Of a stretch of 64,000 nt of DNA, positions 16,548 to 24,394 are shown in pieces (position 1 is the stretch's first letter; each line of letters starts with the position of its first letter). The translations under genes were made by a program, and so were the position numbers. A model generated the notes under the pieces. It saw only the letters and a list, made by a program, of their open reading frames with translations, was not told where the DNA came from and ran no database searches. The stretch lies in the NCBI RefSeq assembly GCF_016860545.1, contig NZ_BNEB01000003.1, positions 1,178,001 through 1,242,000 on the forward strand, read 5' to 3'. The DNA is from Streptomyces asoensis. GTDB lineage: Bacteria > Actinomycetota > Actinomycetes > Streptomycetales > Streptomycetaceae.

Positions 16548-17450
16548 TTGACCGTGTCGGCCAGTACTGCGCCACCTCAGGAAGAGGCTCCCCGGGCGTC
16601 CACCCCGGCACCGGCACAGGCGCCCGCCCTGGAGGCCGTCCCGGAACCCGCCCCGGACACCGCCCCGGAAGTGCCTCCCGAGCGGCGCCGCGGTGCCGAC
16701 ACCCGGGCGCTGACCCAGCTGCTCTTCGGCGAGCTCAAGGAGCTCCGGCCCGGCACGCCGGAGCACAACCGGGTGCGCGGGGCGCTCATCGAGGCCAACC
16801 TGCCGCTCGTGCGCTACGCGGCCGCCCGCTTCCGCTCCCGCAACGAACCGATGGAGGACGTCGTCCAGGTCGGCACCATCGGCCTGATCAACGCCATCGA
16901 CCGGTTCGACCCGGACCGGGGCGTGCAGTTCCCGACGTTCGCCATGCCGACGGTCATCGGCGAGATCAAGCGGTACTTCCGCGACAACGTCCGCACGGTC
17001 CACGTACCGCGCCGGCTGCACGAGCTGTGGGTGCAGGTCAACAGCGCGACGGAGGACCTGACGACCGCGTTCGGCCGCACCCCGACCACGGCCGAGATCG
17101 CCGAACGGCTGCGCATCGGCGAGGACGAGGTGCTCTCCTGCATCGAGGCCGGCCGGTCGTACCACGCCACCTCGCTGGAAGCGGCCCAGGAGGGCGACGG
17201 CCTGCCCGGCCTGCTGGACCGGCTCGGCTACGAGGACCCCGCGCTGGACGGCGTGGAGCACCGCGACCTCGTACGCCACCTCCTGGTCCAGCTCCCCGAG
17301 CGCGAGCAGCGCATCCTCCTGCTGCGCTACTACAGCAACCTCACGCAGTCCCAGATCAGCGCGGAACTCGGGGTCTCGCAGATGCACGTGTCCCGGCTGC
17401 TCGCGCGCAGCTTCCAGCGGCTCCGCTCGGCCAACCGCATCGAGGCGTGA
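16548..17450 (+). CDS. sigF: SigB/SigF-family RNA polymerase sigma factor (sporulation sigma F)
   Basis: About 300 residues. A Pro/Ala-rich N-terminal extension (about 45 residues) precedes sigma regions 2 (LVRYAAARFRSRNEPMEDVVQVGTIGLINAID), 3 (LHELWVQVNSATEDL) and 4 (LPEREQRILLLRYYSNLTQSQI...VSQMHVSRLL). In S. coelicolor SigF is required late in sporulation for spore wall and pigment. Three in-frame starts exist: GTG 16542 lies within the AAGAGG ribosome site, TTG 16548 is 5 bases from it, and GTG 16554 is 11 bases from it; TTG 16548 fits best. No anti-sigma gene is adjacent. Confidence 0.88.
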   Translation: MTVSASTAPPQEEAPRASTPAPAQAPALEAVPEPAPDTAPEVPPERRRGADTRALTQLLFGELKELRPGTPEHNRVRGALIEANLPLVRYAAARFRSRNEPMEDVVQVGTIGLINAIDRFDPDRGVQFPTFAMPTVIGEIKRYFRDNVRTVHVPRRLHELWVQVNSATEDLTTAFGRTPTTAEIAERLRIGEDEVLSCIEAGRSYHATSLEAAQEGDGLPGLLDRLGYEDPALDGVEHRDLVRHLLVQLPEREQRILLLRYYSNLTQSQISAELGVSQMHVSRLLARSFQRLRSANRIEA

Positions 17451-17795
17451 CCCCGCACCCCGCGGGCACCCGCACCGGACCGGACGAACGCACCTCCGCA
17501 CCCTGCGACACGTCACTCGATCCGGGATCGCAAGCCTGAGCGAGATGTCACCGCTGGGAGCGAATCGTCCCCCAGCGCACTTCCCGGCGAATATGCGCTG
17601 AAAAGCCGTCAGACCCCCTGTTTCCAGGGCTGTTTCGTCACTCACATGTCGACATGTCACTACAGCGTGTTGCCGACATGTGACATTCTGCCGGAAGCGC
17701 GTTTGCCGGGGCTTCGGCGCCGGTATTCAGGTGAAGGCTGACGTTCCTCAAGCGGAATGTCCGCCGCGACCGTCCCGCGACCCAAAGGGGGTGGC
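17451..17795. other. Long upstream region of sigN
   Basis: No gene seen. It holds the CGACATGT repeats described separately and, closer to sigN, GTTTG at about 17700 with GGTATT 17 bases on, resembling the SigB-class promoter pattern (GTTT ... GGGTAT). The region is noticeably less GC-rich between 17590 and 17700. Confidence 0.5.
17644..17686. promoter_or_regulatory. Palindromic CGACATGT repeats upstream of sigN
   Basis: ACATGTCGACATGT (17644-17657) is a perfect palindrome. CGACATGTCAC (17650-17660) recurs as CGACATGTGAC (17674-17684) exactly 24 bp away, about two helical turns, and ATGTCAC/GTGACAT (17654-17660/17680-17686) form an inverted repeat. The arrangement looks like cooperative operator sites. 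The binding protein is unknown. Confidence 0.55.
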
Positions 17796-18707
17796 ATGTC
17801 CGCAGATCAGGGCAGCTCGAAGGTGCTCACGCTCGCACAGAGCGAGTCCGCGCCCAGCGCGCCTGTTGAGCCCGTCGTGCTCGACGTGCTCGACGACGTC
17901 ACGGCTCCCGAGGCCGCTCCGGCCCCGGCCCTCACGGCCACGGGGGCCATCGACACCCGCACCCTGTCCCGCTCCCTGTTCCTGCGACTGGCCACCCTCG
18001 CCGAGGACAGCCCGGAGCGCATGTACGTCCGGGACACCCTCATCGAGCTCAACCTCCCCCTCGTGCGTTACGCGGCGGCACGCTTCCGCTCGCGCAACGA
18101 ACCGATGGAGGACATCGTCCAGGTCGGCACCATCGGCCTGATCAAGGCGATCGACCGCTTCGACTGCGAACGGGGCGTGGAGTTCCCGACGTTCGCCATG
18201 CCGACGGTCGTGGGCGAGATCAAGCGCTTCTTCCGCGACACGTCGTGGTCGGTGCGCGTCCCGCGCCGTCTCCAGGAGCTGCGCCTGGCCCTCACCAAGG
18301 CCAGCGACGAGCTCTCCCAGAAGCTGGACCGGTCACCGACGGTCGCCGAACTCGCCGCGGTGCTGGGCGTGTCCGAGGAGGACGTGGTCGACGGCCTCGC
18401 GGTCGGCAACGCCTACACGGCCTCCTCGCTGGACTCCCCGGCCCCCGAGGACGACGGCGGCGAGGGCTCGCTGGCCGACCGCCTCGGCTACGAGGACACG
18501 GCCCTGGAGGGCGTGGAGTACCGGGAGTCGCTGAAGCCGCTGCTGGCCAAGCTCCCGCCGCGCGAGCGCCGCATCATCATGCTGCGCTTCTTCGCCAACA
18601 TGACCCAGTCCCAGATCGGCGAGGAGGTCGGCATCTCGCAGATGCACGTCTCCCGTCTCCTGACCCGGACCCTGGCGCAGCTGCGCGAGGGGCTCATCTC
18701 CGACTAG
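17796..18707 (+). CDS. sigN: SigB/SigF-family RNA polymerase sigma factor (SigN-like)
   Basis: 303 residues, a close paralogue of the preceding sigma factor. Region 2 is nearly identical (AAARFRSRNEPMEDIVQVGTIGLIKAIDRFD), followed by region 3 (LQELRLALTKASDELSQKLDR) and region 4 (LPPRERRIIMLRFFANMTQSQIGEEVGISQMHVSRLL). In S. coelicolor SigN acts in the subapical stem of aerial hyphae and controls nepA; a nepA homologue lies in this window at 52605. ATG 17796 has AAGGGGG just upstream. It is separated from sigF by 345 bp and so has its own promoter region. Confidence 0.85.
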   Translation: MSADQGSSKVLTLAQSESAPSAPVEPVVLDVLDDVTAPEAAPAPALTATGAIDTRTLSRSLFLRLATLAEDSPERMYVRDTLIELNLPLVRYAAARFRSRNEPMEDIVQVGTIGLIKAIDRFDCERGVEFPTFAMPTVVGEIKRFFRDTSWSVRVPRRLQELRLALTKASDELSQKLDRSPTVAELAAVLGVSEEDVVDGLAVGNAYTASSLDSPAPEDDGGEGSLADRLGYEDTALEGVEYRESLKPLLAKLPPRERRIIMLRFFANMTQSQIGEEVGISQMHVSRLLTRTLAQLREGLISD

Positions 18708-18740
18708 CCGGGAACGGTCGGGGACTTCCTTCCTGACGGA

Positions 18741-18759
18741 GCGTCAGACACACTGACGC
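18741..18759. repeat. 7-bp inverted repeat abutting a start codon
   Basis: GCGTCAG (18741-18747) and CTGACGC (18753-18759) are separated by 5 bases and end one base before ATG 18761. It could be an operator at a leaderless promoter, an mRNA hairpin near the start, or a weak terminator for sigN. Confidence 0.45.
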
Positions 18760-18760
18760 G

Positions 18761-19594
18761 ATGCGAAGTCCGACACGGGCACGTGGCCGCCGGGGCGCCT
18801 TGTGGGGCGCGTCGGCGGCCGCCGTCGTTCTGGCGGCGGGCCTCTTCGCCGCCTGCGGGGGCGACGGCCGGCCGAGCGGTTGGGTCGCCGTCGGCGCGGC
18901 GGGCGACACGGCACCGCCGGGCGTCCCGGGCGATCCGACGGGTGGGGTGCGGCTCGTTCCGCTGGACGGGACGAGCGGTCCGCCAGGAGCAAGCACCGGG
19001 CCGGGGGCCGCCACGGACCGGCCGACGGCCGGTGGCCCGGGGGCGAACGGCGCAGGTGCGGGCACCGGGGGTTCCGGCGCCGGGTCCCCCTACCGCCCCG
19101 CGCCGGGGACACCGGGCGGCCCGGGAGCCGCGGCGGGAGGGTCGGGCACCATCGGCGGCACAGGATCCATGGGCACGGGCGGTCCGTCCGGGGGTTCTCC
19201 CGGCTCCCCGGACGAGCCGGGCTCTCCTGGGTCCTCAGGCTCGGCCTCGCCCCGGCCCACGAGCCCCTCCGGCACCCCGTCCGCCGGACCGGCCGCCCTC
19301 GTGGTGAGCGACCCCGTCCGTACGGGCACGGATCAGCGGTGGTGCGAGGACGTGACGCTCGTCTTCCGCAACTCCGGAGGCACGGCGGTACGTTCGGGCA
19401 CGGTCGCCTTCGGGACCCATGTCGTCGACGCGCTCGGCATCGACTGGGCGACGCGCCGGTCGACGGTCACGCTGCCCGTGCCGATCACCGCGGGCGGGCG
19501 CGAGGAGCGGACCTGGACGGTCTGCGTCGACGCCTGGCGGGTGCCGCTGGGCATGCACATCGAGACACGGGACGTCTCGGTCGACTGGGAGTGA
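18761..19594 (+). CDS. Putative lipoprotein with a Gly/Pro/Ser-rich stalk
   Basis: 277 residues. The Arg-rich N terminus and hydrophobic core end in LFAACGG, a plausible lipobox with Cys32 as lipid site. Residues about 40-185 are a low-complexity Gly/Pro/Ser/Thr stalk that may be glycosylated. The C-terminal domain of about 90 residues (LVVSDPVRTGTDQRWCEDVTLVF...ERTWTVCVDAWRVPLGMHIETR) has two cysteines that may pair and a beta-rich pattern. It is surface-exposed by inference. No named domain is recognised. No ribosome site precedes ATG 18761. Confidence 0.7.
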   Translation: MRSPTRARGRRGALWGASAAAVVLAAGLFAACGGDGRPSGWVAVGAAGDTAPPGVPGDPTGGVRLVPLDGTSGPPGASTGPGAATDRPTAGGPGANGAGAGTGGSGAGSPYRPAPGTPGGPGAAAGGSGTIGGTGSMGTGGPSGGSPGSPDEPGSPGSSGSASPRPTSPSGTPSAGPAALVVSDPVRTGTDQRWCEDVTLVFRNSGGTAVRSGTVAFGTHVVDALGIDWATRRSTVTLPVPITAGGREERTWTVCVDAWRVPLGMHIETRDVSVDWE

Positions 19595-19737
19595 GGGCCG
19601 GGCGGCGCAACGGCCCGTATCGGCCCCGGCGGGGAACCACACGCTCCGACGGCGCCGGGTGCGCGCAGGTGCCGCGGCGGGACGCCGCCGGCCGCGCACC
19701 CGGGCACACCGCACGGCCGTCCGGCGCGGAGCGGCCG

Positions 19738-19935
19738 TTACTTCAGTGCCAGCCAGGCGACCGCCGCGACGATCACGACCGCGGCGACGACGCCGATGAT
19801 CAGGCCGATGCGGGGCCCGGACTGGGTGGGAGCCGGCTGGGCGGCCCGGGGGGCGCCGTCGTCGACGAACGCGCGGAACATCTGGGTGCTGCCGGCGGGG
19901 TCGTGGTTGCCCTGCGGGCCCTGCGTGTTAGCCAT
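19738..19935 (-). CDS. Small C-terminally anchored membrane protein
   Basis: 65 residues: a polar N terminus (ANTQGPQGNHDPAGSTQMFRAF), a Pro/Ala segment, then one C-terminal membrane helix (IGLIIGVVAAVVIVAAVAWLALK). It is probably tail-anchored with the polar part inside. There is no Shine-Dalgarno sequence; TAGTGT (complement of 19943-19948) lies 7 bases before the ATG, which indicates a leaderless mRNA. Function unknown. Confidence 0.7.
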   Translation of the reverse strand: MANTQGPQGNHDPAGSTQMFRAFVDDGAPRAAQPAPTQSGPRIGLIIGVVAAVVIVAAVAWLALK

Positions 19936-20185
19936 GGGCCGAGACACTAGCGAAAACGCGCGGGACGGCCCAAGTGGGGGTCGTGACCAAGGACATCGGG
20001 ACACACGGGACGCACCGCAGAAGGGGAACGCAGAAGGGGAACAGGGACGGGACGCCGGAGCGGAGCACGGGACGGCCCGCGGGACCCCGTCCCCGCCCTT
20101 CCTCCCTGTCACCACCCCCACCTGCACATTTACCCCCGCAATACTTGCCTTTGCCAACTTTTTGCGGCCATGGGCGCGGTTTTAT

Positions 20186-20228
20186 TTGCCTGTAGCAACC
20201 AACCGCTCCTATGGTTGCCCTAAGCAAC
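20186..20228. promoter_or_regulatory. Tandem TTGC-N5-GCAA dyads (probable MarR operator)
   Basis: Two dyads, TTGC-CTGTA-GCAA (20186-20198) and GTTGC-CCTAA-GCAAC (20214-20228), lie 29 bp apart. They share an overlapping larger inverted repeat GCAACCA/TGGTTGC (20195-20201/20212-20218). They sit 15-60 bases upstream of the MarR start, as expected for an autoregulated repressor-exporter operon. Confidence 0.65.
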
Positions 20229-20243
20229 AACTTGGGAGGTGTG

Positions 20244-20771
20244 ATGGCCGGGCAGGCGCAGTACGAGGAGCTGGCGCGTCAGCTCAGCGCCGTCGGGGCG
20301 GTGAAGCGGGACCTCGGGCGGATCCTGCCGCAGGACTGCTCCGCCGGCTCGGCGGGCGTGCTGGCGCTCCTCGGCCGCCACGGCGATCTGCGCATGAGCG
20401 CACTCTCCGAGCTGCTGGCCGTGGACATGTCCGTGACCAGCCGCCATGCGGCACACCTCGCCGACCGCGGCTGGGTCGAACGCTCCCCCGACCCGGCGGA
20501 CAAGCGCTCCCGCATCCTGCACCTCACCCCCGAGGGCCGCACGATGCTCGCCGAGCTGTCCCGCCGGAGCACCGAGCTGCTCGCGGAGCGGCTGGACGAC
20601 TGGACCGACGCCGAGATCGGCCGGCTCATCGGGCTGCTGACCCGGCTGCGTGCCAGCTTCGGCGACTGCCGGACGATCGCGCACCGGCCGCCGCTCCCGC
20701 CCGCACCCCCGCCTCCCGTTCCCGTAAGCGAACAGGCACCGACCACCCGTACACCCGCACAAGCGACGTAA
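20244..20771 (+). CDS. MarR-family transcriptional regulator of the adjacent exporter
   Basis: 175 residues with a winged-helix MarR domain: LLGRHGDLRMSALSELLAVDMSVTSRHAAHLADRGWVERSPDPADKRSRILHLT covers the recognition helix and the wing (DKRSR). A Pro-rich tail of about 25 residues follows. The start ATG 20244 has GGGAGG 4 bases upstream. The MFS gene begins 13 bases after the stop, so the regulator and exporter form one operon, probably controlled through the TTGC-N5-GCAA dyads upstream. Confidence 0.85.
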   Translation: MAGQAQYEELARQLSAVGAVKRDLGRILPQDCSAGSAGVLALLGRHGDLRMSALSELLAVDMSVTSRHAAHLADRGWVERSPDPADKRSRILHLTPEGRTMLAELSRRSTELLAERLDDWTDAEIGRLIGLLTRLRASFGDCRTIAHRPPLPPAPPPPVPVSEQAPTTRTPAQAT

Positions 20772-20784
20772 GAGAAGGAAGCTC

Positions 20785-23355
20785 ATGGCAACGACCACAC
20801 CAGCCGGTGTGCGGGCCCACGCGAAGCACGGCGGAGGGTCCCACGGCTCCGCCGACGACGCTCCGATGACCCACCGGCAGATCATGGAGGCCCTCTCCGG
20901 GCTGCTGCTCGGCATGTTCGTGGCGATCCTGTCGTCCACGATCGTCACCAACGCCCTGCCCGAGATCATCGGCGACCTGGGCGGCGGCCAGTCCGCCTAC
21001 ACCTGGGTCGTCACCGCCGCGCTGCTCTCCATGACCGCGGCCACGCCCCTGTGGGGCAAGCTCTCCGACCTGTACAGCAAGAAGGCGCTCGTCCAGATAG
21101 CGCTGGTCATCTACGTCCTGGGCTCGGCGGCCGCCGGTCTGTCGCAGAACCCGGCGATGCTGATCGCGTGCCGTGTCGTCCAGGGCATCGGCGTCGGCGG
21201 TCTCTCCGCCCTGGCGCAGATCGTCATGGCCGCGATGATCTCCCCGCGTGAGCGCGGGCGCTACTCCGGCTACCTCGGCGCGACGTTCGCCATCGCCACC
21301 GTCGGCGGCCCGCTGCTCGGCGGTGTCATCACCGACACCTCGTGGCTCGGCTGGCGCTGGTGCTTCTACGTCGGCGTGCCGTTCGCCGTCATCGCGCTGA
21401 TCGTGCTCCAGAAGACCCTGCACCTGCCCGTCGTCAAGCGCGAGGTGAAGGTCGACTGGGGCGGCGCGTTCTTCATCTCCGCCGCGGTCTCCCTGCTCCT
21501 GCTGTGGGTCACCTTCGCCGGTGACAAGTACGACTGGGTGTCGTGGCAGACGTACACGATGGTCGGCGGCTCGATCGTGCTCGGCCTGCTGTTCGTGCTG
21601 ATCGAGTCCCGCGCCAGCGAGCCGATCATCCCGCTGCGGCTGTTCCGCAACCGCACCATCACGCTGTCGTCGCTGGCCTCGCTCTTCGTGGGTGTCGCGA
21701 TGTTCACCGGCACCGTCTTCTTCAGCCAGTTCTTCCAGCTGGCCAGGGACAAGTCGCCGACGATGTCGGGTGTCATGACGATCCCGATGATCGGCGGTCT
21801 GTTCATCTCCTCCACCGTCTCCGGCCAGTTCATCACCCGGACCGGCAAGTGGAAGATCTGGCTGGTCAGCGGTGGTGTCCTGGTGACGGCCGGCCTCGGC
21901 CTGCTGGGCACCGTCCGGTACGACACGGACTACTGGAAGATGGCCGTCTTCATGGCCCTGCTGGGCCTCGGCATCGGCATGATGATGCAGAACCTGGTGC
22001 TGTCCACGCAGAACCAGGTGGCCCCGTCCGACCTCGGCGCGGCCAGCTCCACGGTCACCTTCTTCCGCTCCCTCGGCGGTGCGGTCGGCGTCTCCGCGCT
22101 GGGCGCCGTGATGGCCCACCGGATCACCGACTACGCCAAGGACGGCATCGCAGACCTCGGCCCCCGGTACGCCTCCCTCGCCTCCGGTTCGAGCTCCTCC
22201 AGCGAGATCCCGGACATGGACAAGCTGCCCGCGCCGCTGCGCACGGTCATGGAGAGCGCGTACGGCCACGGCATCGCGGACGTCTTCCTGATCGCGGCTG
22301 TCCTGGCGCTGCTGGCCTTCCTGATCACCCTGTTCATCAAGGAGGTCCCGCTGCGGACCAAGGGTGCGCTGGCCCAGGCGGCGGCGGACTCCCCGGCCAC
22401 GACCGCGGCCCCCGCCGCGGAGACGGCCGTGAGCGCGACCCCGGCCGCGGTCCCGGCCGCCGGCACGGCAACCGTCCGGACCGACGAGAACGTGCCGGTC
22501 GGGACGGCCGCCGGCACGGACCCGGAGAGCGGTCTCCAGGGCACGCAGCGGCTCGCCGCCGTCGCCACCGCCGAAGCCCCGCGGACGCCCTCGGCCGGCA
22601 TCCCCGTGCACGGCTTCGTCCGCGGCGCGGAGAGCGTCCCCGTGGCGCAGGCCGCGGTCACGCTGATCTCGCTCGCCGGACGCCAGCTCGGCCGCTCGGT
22701 CGCCCAGGCCGACGGTTCCTACGCCCTGGACGCGCCGGGCACGGGTTCCTACGTGCTGATCGCCTCGGCCGACGGCTACCAGCCGCAGGCGTCCACGATC
22801 GTCGTCGACGGCGAGCCGGTCGCGTACGACATCCTGCTCAGCGGGACCAGCGGGCTCAGCGGTGCCGTGCGCGCCGCCGAGTCGGGCGAGGCGGTCAAGG
22901 GCGCGATGGTGATCGTCACCGATGTGCGCGGCGATCTGCTGGCCACCGCGGCCACCGGTGAGCAGGGCGAGTTCTCCTTCGCGGAGCTCGTGCCGGGCGC
23001 CGTGACCGTCGCGGTGAACGCCGTCGGGTTCCGGCCGCGCGCCCTGCCCGTCGAGGTCGGCGTGACGGGCGTGACCCGCACGGAGGTCGTCCTCGACGCG
23101 GGAGCCCAGCTCCAGGGTGTCGTCCGGGCGCCGCACGGTCCGCTGGCCGACGCGCGCGTGACGCTCGTGGACGCGGCGGGCAACGTGGTCGGCACGGCCA
23201 CCACCGGCGCGGACGGCGCGTACGCCTTCGCCGACCTCGACGGCGGCGAGTACACGGTCATCGCGACCGGCTACCCGCCGGTGGCCACCGCCCTGACCGT
23301 GGCGGGTGCCGGCGTCGACGGGCACGACATCGAACTCGCCCACCCCGGCGAGTAG
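20785..23355 (+). CDS. DHA2-family (EmrB/QacA) MFS exporter fused to three carboxypeptidase-regulatory-like domains
   Basis: 856 residues. Residues about 30-530 are a 14-helix DHA2 proton/drug antiporter: NALPEIIGDLGGG, WVVTAALLSMTAATPLWGKLSDLYSKK and the motif C region FAIATVGGPLLGGVITD. After an Ala/Thr-rich linker, residues about 610-850 contain three tandem CarboxypepD_reg (transthyretin/Ig-like) repeats, each with GxV...A.V.l.d..G......T..dG.y.f..l..G.Y.v. patterns. In a 14-helix transporter both ends should be cytoplasmic, so this tail's location is puzzling. AAGGAAG precedes ATG 20785. Substrate unknown. Confidence 0.85.
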   Translation: MATTTPAGVRAHAKHGGGSHGSADDAPMTHRQIMEALSGLLLGMFVAILSSTIVTNALPEIIGDLGGGQSAYTWVVTAALLSMTAATPLWGKLSDLYSKKALVQIALVIYVLGSAAAGLSQNPAMLIACRVVQGIGVGGLSALAQIVMAAMISPRERGRYSGYLGATFAIATVGGPLLGGVITDTSWLGWRWCFYVGVPFAVIALIVLQKTLHLPVVKREVKVDWGGAFFISAAVSLLLLWVTFAGDKYDWVSWQTYTMVGGSIVLGLLFVLIESRASEPIIPLRLFRNRTITLSSLASLFVGVAMFTGTVFFSQFFQLARDKSPTMSGVMTIPMIGGLFISSTVSGQFITRTGKWKIWLVSGGVLVTAGLGLLGTVRYDTDYWKMAVFMALLGLGIGMMMQNLVLSTQNQVAPSDLGAASSTVTFFRSLGGAVGVSALGAVMAHRITDYAKDGIADLGPRYASLASGSSSSSEIPDMDKLPAPLRTVMESAYGHGIADVFLIAAVLALLAFLITLFIKEVPLRTKGALAQAAADSPATTAAPAAETAVSATPAAVPAAGTATVRTDENVPVGTAAGTDPESGLQGTQRLAAVATAEAPRTPSAGIPVHGFVRGAESVPVAQAAVTLISLAGRQLGRSVAQADGSYALDAPGTGSYVLIASADGYQPQASTIVVDGEPVAYDILLSGTSGLSGAVRAAESGEAVKGAMVIVTDVRGDLLATAATGEQGEFSFAELVPGAVTVAVNAVGFRPRALPVEVGVTGVTRTEVVLDAGAQLQGVVRAPHGPLADARVTLVDAAGNVVGTATTGADGAYAFADLDGGEYTVIATGYPPVATALTVAGAGVDGHDIELAHPGE

Positions 23356-23374
23356 TTCCGACAGTTATCGGCTC

Positions 23375-23409
23375 CGGCCCGGTGCGGGGCGACCCCCCGC
23401 ACCGGGCCG
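23375..23409 (+). terminator. Intercistronic hairpin between exporter and YceI genes
   Basis: A perfect 15-bp stem (23375-23389 with 23395-23409) and a 5-base loop lie 20 bases after the exporter stop. It may partly terminate transcription or stabilise the upstream mRNA before the YceI gene. Confidence 0.7.
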
Positions 23410-23433
23410 GTTCCAGTTCGAGGAGTACGTGAG

Positions 23434-24258
23434 ATGGGACTGACCGCGAAGATCCGTACGCGGGACGGGTGGGCCGTGTCGCACGCGGTCGTCACGGTGA
23501 CCGACATGGCGGGCGGCCAGGTGCTGCGCGCCGAGGCGGACGGGGAAGGGGCCGTCCGGGACGCGACCGAGCTCTCCCCGGGGGCGTACACGGTGATCGT
23601 CACGGCCGTCGGGTACGCGCCCGCGGCCGCCAGCGCGATCGTGACCGCCGGGGGACGGCGGATCGAGGCGGGGACCGTCACCCTGGCCAGGCAGGGCGGC
23701 ACGGAACTGCCCCCGCCCGGGCCCTGGACGGTCGACCCGGCGCACTCCGCCGTCGGCGCGGTCGCACAGCACCTGGGCATCTCCAGCGTGCGCGGGAGGT
23801 TCACCGAGTTCTCGGCGGCCATCGAGATCGCGGCGGACGACGTCGGCGCCTCCCGCGTGGAGGCGGTCATCCGGGCGGCCTCCATCGACACCGGCAACGC
23901 CCTGCGCGACACCCACCTGCGCTCGGCGGACTTCCTGGACGTGGAGAAGTACCCGGAGATCACCTACCGTTCCGCCGGTCTCACCCCGGCGGGGCCGGAC
24001 CGCTGGACCGTGCACGGCGAGCTGACCCTGCACGGTGTCGCCCGGCCGGTCGACCTGGACCTCTCCTACCTGGGCACCGGCTCCGACCCCTGGGGCGGCA
24101 CCCGGGCCGCCTTCCGGGCCACGGCCGACCTGCACCGCGAGGACTTCGCGATGAACTACAACCAGGTCGTGCAGGCGGGCGTCGCGGCCATCGGCACGAC
24201 CCTGAAGGTGGAGCTCGACGTCCAGGCGGTGCAGGGGGACGCGCTGCCCCAGGTGTGA
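23434..24258 (+). CDS. YceI-family protein with N-terminal carboxypeptidase-regulatory-like domain
   Basis: 274 residues. Residues 1-85 repeat the Ig-like motif found in the exporter's tail (VSHAVVTVTDMAGGQVLRAEADGEGA...GAYTVIVTAVGY). Residues about 95-270 form a YceI beta-barrel (WTVDPAHSAVGAVAQHLGISSVRGRFTEF...HLRSADFLDVEKYPEITYRS), a lipocalin-like fold that binds isoprenoid or other hydrophobic molecules. No signal peptide is present, so it is probably cytoplasmic. Sharing the Ig-like module with the upstream transporter suggests the two products interact or bind the same ligand. GAGGAG precedes ATG 23434. Confidence 0.85.
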   Translation: MGLTAKIRTRDGWAVSHAVVTVTDMAGGQVLRAEADGEGAVRDATELSPGAYTVIVTAVGYAPAAASAIVTAGGRRIEAGTVTLARQGGTELPPPGPWTVDPAHSAVGAVAQHLGISSVRGRFTEFSAAIEIAADDVGASRVEAVIRAASIDTGNALRDTHLRSADFLDVEKYPEITYRSAGLTPAGPDRWTVHGELTLHGVARPVDLDLSYLGTGSDPWGGTRAAFRATADLHREDFAMNYNQVVQAGVAAIGTTLKVELDVQAVQGDALPQV

Positions 24259-24394
24259 CGCGCCGCCAGAGGGGGCGGACGACGGGGGCGGTCGGCGGGT
24301 GCGGGGCGGCGGGCGCGGGGCTGGCCCGGCATGGGCTGGGCGTACGCCCCGCAGGGTCAGCCGGAACGGGCTCCGTTGCGCCTAGGCTGCCCCC

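Noticed and set aside
20626..23343. A 905-codon minus-strand frame across the MFS exporter gene
   Set aside because: Low-complexity Asp/Arg/Gly/His composition with no domain; the plus-strand frame encodes a clear transporter.
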